Shown here in pieces: positions 23,201 through 33,246 of a stretch of 64,000 bases of DNA. Position 1 is the stretch's first letter; each line of letters opens with the position of its first letter. Origin of the DNA: Sarcomyxa edulis (lineage: Eukaryota > Basidiomycota > Agaricomycetes > Agaricales > Mycenaceae); assembly GCA_009761415.1 (NCBI GenBank), contig QUOL01000006.1, positions 682,001-746,000 of the forward strand, read 5' to 3'. The position numbers and the translations under genes are program-made. The notes beneath the pieces are model-generated. The model did no database searches and was not told where the DNA came from. It saw nothing but the letters and a program-made list of their open reading frames with translations.

Positions 23201-24684
23201 CGTTACTCACCTGCCTTGCAGCCACTTGAAGCCATTCAACGGCGAGCCCGCCGTGATCGAACGACCGTGTCGTGGATGCTGGATGATTTCGACCTTCCAA
23301 GAGCAGGAAACATGGCCATCCGTAACACGGCTGCCCTCGTATTCATCAGCTCGGATTCTGGCGAAGGCTATATCACTGTAGATGGCAATGAGGGAGACAG
23401 GAAGAATCTAACTGCGTGGCATGGCGGGGACCAGCTAGTCCTAGCTGTCGCCGCTCAAAACAACAACACCATCGTGGTGGTCAACAGTGTTGGCCCGCTC
23501 ATCGTAGAACCCTGGATCGAGCATCCAAATGTGACTGCCGTACGTGGAGGTTTCTCTATCATTTCCTGGAGCAGGTCCAATCATATGGTCCCTAGGTCTT
23601 GTGGGCTGGAATTGCAGGCGAAGAAGCTGGTAATAGTATCACTGACGTCCTATATGGCGATTGGAATCCGTCAGGTGCGATCTGTGATGTTTAGAACTCT
23701 GTTCCCCTTGTGACTGACGCTCTTGATCCCAGGTCGCTTGCCTTATACGATAGCGAAACAGGTTGAGGTGACTTTGTTTTTCATCATTACAGCCTACGAG
23801 GTTTTAATCAATGTTAGGACTATCCTGCTCAACTTGTTCTTGGCGGTGGAATCGATGACTATCTCGAGATTCCTTATACGGAAGGGTGAGTTCTATATAT
23901 CCGTTGTTGTCCCCGAGCCCGTCGTTTACGTGTTTCTTTCAGATTGGAGATTGATTATCGACATTTCGATGCAGTGAACATCTTCCATCGACCTCGTAAT
24001 GTTATTGCTTTGCTGATACTATCATCTTTCACTAGAACAATATCACTCCACGATTCGAATTCGGTTTCGGGCTGAGGTTAAGTCAACCTTTATGAAGCTA
24101 CAACATCCCTCTGACATATCTTTCCATCAGTTACACTCAGTTCAGCTATGCTAATCTTCAAATTTCAACTATCCCCAGCCTACCTAACGCTGAATCCGAT
24201 CTGGAACACGCATGGGCCACTGGTAAAGCCAGTCCCATTGCAGAGGGGTCTTCGACAGCTCTATGGCAAGCAAACTCTAAAATATCTACACCTCACCGAC
24301 GTTCTCATATGAATTCTTCAGGCTTCATCGGCCTGCATACCAAGTCACGTTTGATATCAGCAATACTGGGTCTGTATTTGGTGAAGAAGTGCGTGTTTCA
24401 AGTTCCCCGTGAAACGCGTACAAGTCATTAAGTCTACCCTCAAGATCCCTCAGCTTTACTTGAACATGCCGGCGTCCGCAGGGGAGCCTCCTTCCATCCT
24501 TAAAGGCTTCACCAATGTCGGAATTTCACCCGGTGAGGAAACAACCGTGACGCTCACCCTGTCGCGTTACGATCTGTCCATCTGGGATTCAGTGGCTCAA
24601 GGGTGGAAGAGACCAACTGGAGTGATTGGTATCACCATTAGTGCAAGTAGTAGAGACTTCCGTCTCCACGGGGAGATCTCATGA
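20282..24684 (+). CDS. GH3 beta-glucosidase, secreted, with Ser/Thr-rich N-terminal region
   Basis: Hydrolyses cellobiose and related beta-glucosides outside the cell. A signal peptide (RSLSTLVLALRILPPVILAQ) leads into a Ser/Thr/Val-rich stretch of about 150 residues, probably heavily O-glycosylated. Then come the GH3 landmarks over many introns: GWPGLCLEDSPLGVR, NVALGPMMNLGRIPNAGRNW, FGADPFLAGE, ACAKHYINNEQEHKR, IMCSYNMING and the nucleophile Asp in VVSDW, followed by the second sandwich domain (GYVLLKNINGALPL, VNSVGPLIVEPW, GDWNPSGRLPYTIAK) and a C-terminal fibronectin III-like domain (VTFDISNTGSVFGEE, PPSILKGFTNVGISPGEE). All junctions checked are in frame. Size estimated at 900-1000 residues. 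The long Ser/Thr-rich N-terminus is unusual for this family. Confidence 0.93.
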
Positions 24685-25315
24685 ACGAGGGTCCTTTGCC
24701 CCAACCTTTGACTCTCGTTGTACAGAATAAAATGGCAGTTTTTTCCAGGCATCTGTGGACGTATAAGAGTTCTTGTTTGTCCTGGACGGCATTGCTGAAA
24801 ATCTCGCCGGTTTATAGCTCCTCCGAATCAGAATAGTCAGTCAATCTGCTCATGTTGCAACTACTCACTAGCCTAAACTCTGATTCGGCGAATTTACCAG
24901 GTCTATCTCAATGCAATCACCTCTCCGGATTGCCCAAAAGTAAGCTGCTCCCGCCTGTAGAATTACGTCGTTTCCAAAGGGGCGCCAACGAGTGGCATAT
25001 GGGGTGACTAACTCACTTTGTCTCTCTTGGACCGTTTTATGATATCTACAAGTCCTTAAACATCGCTGAGTTGTCTCTGAGCTCACTTGAGAAATCTTTT
25101 GAGTCTATAATGACTGATCCTGTGGTCCATCCCGTCTGCGTGTGCACTGCAGTAAGATACAAAATAATATTCGAATATCGAATCGGGCCGATCATTTTGC
25201 TTTCTTTCGTCGTCGCCGTGACTTTTGAGTGAAAGTCTCTAGATCCTCCAGCCTCAGGCTCCCCAACTCACCAGGCTCCTCAACATCAGACATTGGAACA
25301 TACACAGTTTCTACA
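24685..25315. other. Intergenic stretch, no supported gene
   Basis: Short frames on both strands, the longest about 72 codons (minus, 24868-25086) without recognisable motifs. Confidence 0.5.
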
Positions 25316-26866
25316 ATGTATCCCTCCGTTCGGCTCCCGACCGAACTTTTAGACGAGATATTGCGACTATGCCCTGCCGCAGATATAATCTCTTCGTCAA
25401 GAGTCTCCAAGTTGTTCAATGATATTTCGACACGTCTCCTCTACTCATGCGTCGTCCTGGAATCGTATCCCAAACTAGTTCGATTTTGCAGAACAATTCT
25501 AGTCAACTCTTACGCCGCTGCGGCCGTACGTAGCCTGTGTATCGAGCCAGGCGAGGACGTGAGCGAGACATTGATCGAGTGAGCACAATCTTTCTTTCTT
25601 TCTTCTCTGCTCAACCGAAGTCATCCGTAGTGATGAATGCTACCTTTTCTCGGCATTCTATCGACTCGTAAACTGCGCCCTCAAACGTCTATGCCAGATC
25701 CGAGTCCTCACCCTCCCCTTCATCCAGCATGGATCAATCATTCTCCTCGAATCGTGCACATTCCCTTCGCTTCTCAAGATGCAGCTTGCCATGCCACCTA
25801 GCACCTCACTAGCCGCATTCTTTTCCCGCCATCCAGACCTCAGTTCTCTTTGTTATTCCCCACCACTGAGTACCGCAATAGGTCTCAAATCACTCTCCGA
25901 TGTCCGTTTCCCTCTCCTCAAAACTTTTATAGGAATCAGCTCCCTCATCCCTGCTATACTCCCTGACGCCCCCCTTCGCTCTGTAGGGATATTCTGGCCG
26001 ACCAGAGATAATGAATTTGAGCACGTCATTGCATCATTGAAACATGCTACCGACCTCGAGACGATTTTCAGTGCCCATACTGGATGGGAACCGTCATTCG
26101 TTGACGTCGTTTCGCGATATCTCCCCAACATCGAACATCTCGCACTGAAAAACTTCATTGTCGACATGTTTCCTGTCAGAGACCCACATGGAGTATGTAC
26201 ATTGTTAGATCCAGGCATGATTCTTCACTGACCACAACATCTACAGGCGCGAGAATTTTTATCGGCTATACAGGAATTCCTTCCTCGTTTCAAGAATGTC
26301 CGCGAGCTCTCCTTCCTCGACATCTACGACAACAAGGCCCTGAGAAGCTCCAATCCTGACCTCGACGACGAGTACCTCCTCGTACGTACATTCGCGGACT
26401 TATGTCCAAAGTTGCTACTCTGTTCATTACCCAGTAAGTACGTTCCCTCTCATCGTGGCTTACCCATCTTGACCTTTGTTTTTTTCTGAAAGGCGGTGTA
26501 ATTTGGCGCCGTCTACGCGAAGGTAGCGCTGTGTGGATTCCAGCGGGTGGGCCTCCGGTAATGCTCGGCCAGTGGTTAGCGGGATTAGTATCCAAGGCGT
26601 CGTTCGCATCTTCGATCGACGATTTCCGTGACCTATTGATCGATTCTGGGTTGAATGCGGAGGAAACGGAGAGATTCAAACTTGCAGTGATCTTTGCTCA
26701 GCGGAATCGGGAGGAAGATGAAGATGGCATTGATGGAGGAGACTGGGAGAATATGTCTTCGATGGATGACCATGACGACAGCGACGGGGAGCAAGAGCAT
26801 GGGGGCGTAGAGGTAGAACAGGCAGCTCTGCTACCGAGTGGAGGGGAAGTTGATCTGGGTCCCTGA
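25316..26866 (+). CDS. F-box protein with C-terminal acidic tail
   Basis: Probable substrate receptor of an SCF ubiquitin ligase. The N-terminus MYPSVRLPTELLDEILRLC is an F-box (LPxELLxxIL), followed by SRVSKLFNDISTRLLYSCV and leucine-rich repeats in which leucine spacing is regular (LESCTFPSLLKMQL, LSSLCYSPPL, YLPNIEHLALKNF, FKNVRELSFLDIY). The chain continues to TFADLCPKLLLCSLPSGV and a domain with WIPAGGPPVMLGQWLAGL, then an acidic tail (NREEDEDGIDGGDWEN and on) ending GEVDLGP. At least three introns. The frame is open upstream to 25229, but the first ATG is the one chosen. The decayed copy at 9.1-9.5 kb is its relative. Confidence 0.82.
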
Positions 26867-27504
26867 TTAGACTAACACCTTCTTTGGGCATCCATTGATA
26901 TACTGGTCCCTCAGACTATTGTCTTGTCAATGAGGCCGCCTGGGCAATTCGACGTTCTGCTTTCGAACGTGACGTGACATATGCACGGGAGCAGTCACAC
27001 TCGTGTTGGTTTTTCTCCCAGGCCTCCGTTGTCCGACTGATTCGACTTGATTTTGAACAGCTTGAATTCCAAAAAGCCGAAGTCGCTCAGTTTCTACGTC
27101 AAACGCCTGCTCACATCCCTCATATTTGTCGATTATCCAGACTTGTTAGGATCTGTACGGTTGAATCCAGGTTGAACCAGGTTGTTTGAGCGCTTGAGTG
27201 CGCAAGCTTGAACCTGGCGGCCTGCTTGAACCTATTATCCTGCTAAGTTCTCCAATTTGTCTCGTCTCGCTGATATCTGTTCAAGTTCAGTTATATCTCC
27301 TATCCACCGTCCTCTGTTTTCTCAGCCATCTACATACTGCATCTCTATTATGCCGCATACGACGATCCACGACCTCGATGGTGATATACATGCATACCCA
27401 AGCTCCGATAGAACGGGAGAAGAGGATGAAGTTGCAGGCTTGGATAATAAGTTGGACGTGAGTGGCATAGTTGAAGAGGCACTCTTGTAGTCACTGAGTC
27501 TATA
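26867..27504. other. Intergenic stretch with imperfect inverted repeats
   Basis: No gene supported. Around 27165-27230 the sequence holds facing copies of CCAGGTT / AACCTGG and GCGCTT / AAGCGC-like words, an imperfect hairpin. A 46-codon frame from an ATG at about 27353 (MPHTTIHDLDGDIHAY...) leads toward the helicase 3' remnant but is not convincing on its own. Confidence 0.4.
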
Positions 27505-27600
27505 TTCCACAACTTTGGGGATGAACGAAGAAGCCCGACCCGAGAAAAACAACTAGACCCTCGTACCATATAGACCTTCGCCGTCATGCATCGAATCTCA
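27505..27600 (+). pseudogene. SNF2-helicase 3'-end remnant (second, shorter copy)
   Basis: About 95 bp align with the last exon and 3' flank of the helicase fragment at 33 kb: the present stretch reads LWGMNEEARPEKNN-stop where the other reads LFGMNKEETALKKNE-stop, and the bases after the stop (GACCCTCGTACCAT versus GACCCTTGTACATT) also match. Only the terminal exon survives here. Confidence 0.5.
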
Positions 27601-27841
27601 AGGGAATAGAATGCGGATACCGGACAAGGAGGTATTGTACATATTCATTCAGAAAGTAACATGAGACTCAATACGGATACAAATTATACAGGATTGAAGA
27701 AGAGTATAGTACTCTAGCACCGGCCGACAGATCCGGGAAGGAATTAGACCCTTGGATGTTTCGGTCGGAAAGAAAAAGTAGCTGTCTCGATCGAAGTGAC
27801 TCCATGACGAGGTCCCTTTCGAAACTTTGCAACCATGCATA

Positions 27842-29801
27842 CTAAAGCGGGCTTATAGGATAAGTTAGCCAAATGAAATCCGGTCGACGATAAAGTTGAC
27901 GCACAGTGCCGATAACATCAAAAGGCAAGTTGAAGAGTCCTCTGCACTGGATAGCACCCTCGACAAGGTAACCACTACCCAACGGCCTCGGAAATCTAAC
28001 CTGCATGATTGCTTCAGGGTGAATAAAGAGAAAATCCGGGCCTATGCCAATTTCCAAGGTTGGAAGATTGATTAGAGGTGTATCGTCACGAATATAATAC
28101 ATCCCGTTAGGCTCTCTAGGACCAGGTTTCTGGACATAACGAGAAGGTATGGAGTTATAAAACCGGGTAACAACACTCGCTTCAAGATAGAGTCCTGTAG
28201 TTCCTATTAACATCTATAATTTAGCTCAATAGATTGCCGGCACAATGAAAGCATACCTGTGTCAATTAGTGCAATGTTATCACTTTGGTGCTGAACGTCT
28301 AGTCCATTGATTCGACATGCGGGCGATCTCACGAGCCAGGAACGTGGGGTCTCCGGAATACTCAAGATCGACACAGGAACTGTGAAATGTCCTGTCCATT
28401 CGAGAGGGGGTGTTCCAAGGGACATTCGAGAATTCCTGAATGACACAGGTCAGTCAGAGATGAAGACAATAAAATCTAAACCACCTACCCTTGCACTGTG
28501 GAGAGAGACAGTGCCATCTGTGGAGAAGACTGTCCCAAAAAGAGAGTATACTCGGAAATACAACTATAGAAGTAGATGGACTCTTACAATTATAAGGTTG
28601 GCAATCAAAACATCGAAAAAGCTCTGCATATTGTAGGTCCTCTGAACAAACATCAGGAAATGCAAAGAGCAGAAACGTACATTGAGAGTGGCCACTGGCT
28701 GTCCGTTGGGGAGACGATTCAGTCCTCTAACCATGTTTTAGAACGGAAAATGACACTTAAATCAATCAAGAACTTACGACGAAAATCCGAACCCAAAGAT
28801 ACCATCGAAGTCCACTCTTTGTACATTGGGGCTGACATCGATTGCACCTCCAAACAAAAAGTGGATCTGCATCTTTGAGCCACCGGGGCGAGTGAGATGC
28901 AAAGTATCCACATAATCTTGCGCAACTGGGATGCTCTCATGAGCAAAAAATGGCCGAGTACCCAAGGACAATTTACATACCTATTTGTGTTCCTCCAAAG
29001 AACTCCCAACCTCTTGTTACAATTGGCATCACCAAATGACCTGTGCCAGTGGGGTCCCTAGTTCGATATAACTTTGGAATATAACTGTTACCAGGACCCG
29101 GTAATGGACATGTAATTCTGTCGGTGAACAACCAACTAGAGGAGTACTCAGTGTCTCACCATGATATCAATATGATATCACATATTTACCAAGCATATGA
29201 ACCTACAAAAAGATATTGCTGGTGAATTTTGACTGACATGAAAAAAGAGACCGAGAAGTAAACATACCAGTGTCAATCATCACTCTGAAACACACCGGAG
29301 TCCGATATGGCTCGATACCCGTCATTCCGAGTTGCTGTCGCCAAAATAAGAGAACATAGATGGCAAGTGGCGAGAGAGCTCACGATCTCCATGGTGCAGA
29401 CAGCAACTATGATGACAATCAGTACGCACAAAAAAAAAAGAGGATTCCCATCTCACAAATTTGAAGGTCCCATAATGGAATGGTTCGTGTAAGCCAATAG
29501 TTATCACCAGGATCATCTGGAGGAAGCGCTTGCATGTAAGACACAACGGTGGGTGTCGTCCGCGGCATCTGCAGGTATGTCATAGATCTTGCATGTGGAA
29601 CAATAGGGCGAGGTCTCCATAGTTGTACATCAATTGATTTTGCCTGTGTGTTGCCGTAGAGAGCAACAAGCCTTGCAATCTATTTCATAAAGAGAATGTG
29701 GCTTTCGAAAAATCTGAGGAGAGCTGCATGCTTACCTCTGCTTCGATACTAGGAGCAAGCTGAACATGCACATTGAACACAAGTCCTTGGTTTGTCGACA
29801 T
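27842..29801 (-). CDS. Pepsin-like aspartic protease (family A1)
   Basis: Two-lobed aspartic endopeptidase. First active site: RVMIDTGSYACW, assembled from three exons; second: NIALIDTGTTGLYLEASVV. Between them are MPIVTRGWEFFGGTQI, HFLFGGAIDVSP and FDGIFGFGFSS, the usual lobe-one landmarks. The exon with LWDLQI is followed by a 23-nt exon (29384-29406), giving FAVCTMEI before QLGMTGIEPYRTP, and by a 13-nt exon (29190-29202). It ends WLTYPISPL. The start gives MSTNQGLVFNVHVQLAPSIEAE, with no signal peptide, which is odd for a secreted pepsin; the protein may be intracellular or the true start may lie further upstream. About 430 residues by estimate. Read through spliced exons by eye, no broken frame found. 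Confidence 0.83.
29190..29202 (-). other. 13-nt micro-exon carrying the first catalytic loop
   Basis: On the minus strand the exon GTTCATATGCTTG sits between an AG acceptor and a GT donor. It completes D-T-G and adds S-Y-A-C before W-L-F-T-D, restoring the A1 pattern D-T-G-S..W. Without it the frame is lost. Confidence 0.75.
29384..29406 (-). other. 23-nt small exon of the aspartic protease
   Basis: Flanked by AG and GT on the minus strand; supplies FAVCTMEI between LQI and QLGMTG, which fits the start of the A1 fold. Other splice choices either shift frame or insert a hydrophobic stretch unlike the family. Confidence 0.65.
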
Positions 29802-29808
29802 TGTTAGT

Positions 29809-29848
29809 GGAGGGAGAGAAGGGAGAGAGGGAGAGAGGGAGGGAAGAG
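29809..29848 (-). promoter_or_regulatory. Pyrimidine tract upstream of the protease start
   Basis: Forty bases of pure C/T on the minus strand, directly before the start codon. CT-rich tracts near transcription starts are a known feature of many fungal promoters. Confidence 0.5.
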
Positions 29849-30691
29849 CAATTTGTAGGGATCATTCCGAGGTCTGTTATAAGTGAGGAACAACAGAGAG
29901 AAGACTGATCTGATTAGAACGTTCCGTTGATAGAGCCTCGGTATCGATTATGGCCATGTGTTGCATAACATGACTATGCTATTCAGAATTTGAGTTCCGC
30001 AGTGCGCTAGGGGATATCAGTGCACGATCATGATGGGGAGGTAAGACGCCGTCGACGGAACATCGCTCAGATGAGTTTCAGTCAGATTCCATGAGAAGAA
30101 TGAGAGATTTTTCATTCGCCGCCAGGCATGGCAAGTCAGAATTCCAGATTACAGTGTTATATATAATACCAATGGGTCCTTGAGAATCGACGAGTCTGAC
30201 GGTAAAGCCCATCCGACTTTTGGAGTGGATCGCGGAGGAGCTCACGAGTGAGTTGGCAGTCTATCAAAGATTCTATACCAATATTCGGGAAGGCAAGAGA
30301 TGAGGGACTGCCGAGATCGATGTCGATGCATTCGTTCACTGCGTCATTTCCAGGAGTTTCCACGACGATACAGAAGCAGAAGGTTCTGCCTCGCAGGCAT
30401 GCAGGATTAGTAGATTGGATTGATCGGAGATAGGGTGACATATGAGGTTATACTTGGTGAGATGCGATACGCTTCGGGCGCGCTGGTGAGAGCAAGGTGA
30501 GCACTGGCAACTTGATTTCGAACTTGAATTCAAAGTCGATCCTCCGTGCGGCGTGGTAAGACAATAAGAAGACGCCGTAGTCACGGTCACACACACTAAC
30601 AAGTGCCGTGCCGTGCCGTGGCTTTTCGAAGTTTGAACTGCCAGTGCACGTCGCACGACTTGCATCAAATTATCCTGCAATACTTATCTCG
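29849..30691. other. Intergenic stretch, no supported gene
   Basis: Divergent region between the protease (-) and an F-box-like gene (+). No conserved frame. A short motif TAGTCACGGTCACA near 30575 recurs as TTGTCACGGTCACA near 39985, in each case 65-115 bp before a paralogous F-box-like gene. Confidence 0.45.
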
Positions 30692-32366
30692 ATGCTACAC
30701 AAGTCAAGGCGCACTCTCCTTGACCTGGATCATGATATAATATACCTCATAATTGAAGATCTATGGCTCACTGCATCGACCTGGGGGTGTTCAAAGGGGG
30801 TAGAGCTGCTACCGTTATCAGAAACGTGCAGACAGACGAGGGAAACAACTTTACCATGGATTTTCCGAGAGGTATACAATCGGCCTGGATCTCTTTGGCC
30901 ACGAAGTCTATGGAAATACTTCGAGTGAGTAACTCTGACTACAGGGATCGTATAGAAAATGTTGATCAGAGATCAGGACAATTCATGTACGAGATATATG
31001 CCGGAGGTACGAGCCTCGCCCCATCAATATAGATGGCTTTATCACTGCCCTTCCTTTCATGCTTTCGACGAGACGTCTAGTGATCCGTTTGACTATTCCA
31101 CCTCCGAACGACCTCCTCGCCGCCGCAGCTACGCTCCCCAACTTAGAGTCTCTCGAATTCGAGGAGGCTCGTCTAGATGGCTTTTTACCAGCATTGCACC
31201 AATTCATTGGTCTACAACGGTTGACGATAACTGTCATTCCTCAAGTGGCAGGCACTCCTTATCCGTCAGATATTGATATGCACAGCGAGCAATCTAATAT
31301 CACGACTCTTCTCAAAACCATTTCAAGTAATTTATCTTACCTCGAAATCGCGGGTGATCTCTTGCCATTGTCTACCTTTACGTCTATCCACTGGCCAAAT
31401 CTCCGTACTCTCATTATATCAGGTCATCAACCGAACGAGCCGCATCTTCCTTTGCTACGCATCATCAGCGGTATGCCTAAACTAGTGAACCTAAGCCTCA
31501 TCTTCTCAGCTGCCTACGGGTTTCTACTCCCCCCTTTCTTGTTTTGCTCAGGGAACAAGGGTACCGATTCAGCTTCACATCTTGCTCTAGTGGCTCCAGA
31601 TCTAAAGTCACTCTCGCTGTCGAACGTCTTCCCAGAAGATGAGATCTTCGATCAGCTTCCCTTAGGCATAACGCGACTCCAGATACTCTCTCTAAAGGAT
31701 GCTTTACCCCACTTTGAAGATCCTATCTATCCATGGACTCCATATTCGCCGCTGTCTCTTCAACGTTCCTTTGATATCGTCGAGAGATTGGTCCATCTCG
31801 TTCATCTCGTCGAGCTTTCCCTCACGATTATCGGGACACCGACTCCAGAATTAGTGGCAGCCATAGGGGATGCTTTCCCTGGACTCCGTGTGCTTGAGTT
31901 AGAGGAAGAACAATACGGACTTGTCGATGTACAGTCCTCGTCCAATCTGGCAAGTGTCATCCGATCGGTCAAATATCCTTTGACTATCTCACCTCTGATT
32001 GTTCAGGACTTATACGTGGAACCTCTGAAAAAGTTGCACTACTTACGGGCTCTGCGAATCACTCTGAGGTTTGTCAAGAGTTACACCTCCTGGCGCCACA
32101 GTTGGGATCCAGAAGACCTGACTCATGCGAAAGCTGCAAAATTCTTTGCCGAGAGAATCCCTCGACTTGAGGATATTGCATTTTCCATCCGCCCGCCAGG
32201 CTTGACGCGCCGTCCAGGAGCCGCTATCTGGAATCGGATGGTTGTATGTCGGGATGTACGGGGCCGGGTAACGAGCATGTTCCAAGTCGATTTTCTTGAG
32301 CAGGGGAAGGTTCTGAATCTTCTCGAATGTATCGCTACAGGACGACAGCCTATGTGGTTCAGATAA
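30692..32366 (+). CDS. F-box-like/LRR protein, paralog A
   Basis: First of three paralogs. Starts MLHKSRRTLLDLDHDIIYLI, an F-box-like helix pair (LDxDxIYLIIEDLWLTAS), with LSETCRQTRETTLPWIF and RPRSLWKYFE ending exon 1. An intron joins to TIHVRDICRRYEPRPINID, then leucine-rich repeats such as FMLSTRRLVIRLTIPPPNDL, LPNLESLEFEEARLDGFLPAL and HLVELSLTIIGTPTPELV, ending IATGRQPMWFR. Probably a ubiquitin-ligase substrate receptor. Odd point: at the place where paralogs B and C have a 50-nt GT-AG intron, this copy has 57 nt (31950-32006) with a GC donor and no stop, so it is either a GC-AG intron or 19 retained residues. Confidence 0.8.
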
Positions 32367-32534
32367 TTACATGTCAATTTCTAGGCCGCTCACGAACCAA
32401 ATTAGGCATTCAGATATATAGAATTTCATCCGCAATTCTCCGGAGGAGAACGAGAGAAAGTTACATAACCGTCGGGACGCGTCACTACAGTGTTTGTCTT
32501 CCCTCTCTCCATTGACACTGAAAATTCTGTCAAG

Positions 32535-33052
32535 GTTAAATCTGGTTGCTGCAAACCGTATCATAAACATGGACCTGTCGTGGAATTACGCCAGCGAATC
32601 TCAGGCATATGATAGAGTTCACCGTCTGGGTCAAGAGAAAAATGTTTTCGGTACGTACCCTTAGCCTTCGTTTCACGTATATCTTGACAGTGTGATTCTA
32701 GTCAAAAGGCTCGTTGTGCGTGATACCATTGAAGAGCGGTGCGCAATCCTAATTTTGGTACCTTAGTAGTTTTTTCTGACGGTCGTCATAACAGTATGCT
32801 CAAATTGCAAGATGTCAAGATCGGTCAGTTGACTCCGTCCTATCTTCGCTCTCGCTGTCTAAGACTTTGCATGCATCAGGCCTTGCGGAGGCTGCCCTAG
32901 GCGAAGGAACGGGAGGAAAACTCCACAAACTTTCGATCCACGATATTAAACATGCAAGTCTACACCCTTTACACACTCTTATATACTGACTTTAGACTCC
33001 ACAGCTTTTCGGGATGAACAAAGAAGAAACCGCGCTCAAGAAAAACGAATAA
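32535..33052 (+). pseudogene. C-terminal fragment of a SNF2-family helicase
   Basis: Exons read [67 protein letters not shown] and LFGMNKEETALKKNE-stop. DRVHRLGQ with the following V-K-R-L-V-V-x-D-T-I-E-E-R is motif VI and the tail of SNF2 ATPases of the RAD5/ULS1 kind. Splice sites are good, the last intron using a GC donor. Everything upstream of the G-L-N-L step (ATPase motifs I-V) is missing; the sequence before it is the 3' flank of the F-box-like gene. A stranded gene end, not a working helicase. Confidence 0.8.
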
Positions 33053-33246
33053 GTAGACCCTTGTACATTGAGACCTTCACCATTAATTTTGAAATTCAAA
33101 TATCGATTGGAACCGTAGCCCACTGCCAAACAGATCAGATAAGCAGCCTTAGACGCCGGGGACCAACAATTGAATCTGTATCGATAACAAGAACGAATAT
33201 ATGAGTAGTGTAAGTAGAATTATACAGAAAACAGCGAGAACGAGCA
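33053..33246. other. Short intergenic stretch
   Basis: Convergent 3' flanks of the helicase fragment and the membrane protein. No gene seen. Confidence 0.4.

Noticed and set aside
27198..27490. Small plus-strand frames including MPHTTIHDLDGDIHAY
   Set aside because: Too short and unsupported as a gene; the I-H-D similarity to the helicase fragment (SIHDIKH) is too weak to extend the remnant with confidence.
29157..29182. GATATCAATATGATATCA palindromic run
   Set aside because: Lies inside a short intron of the aspartic protease and looks like chance AT-rich symmetry.
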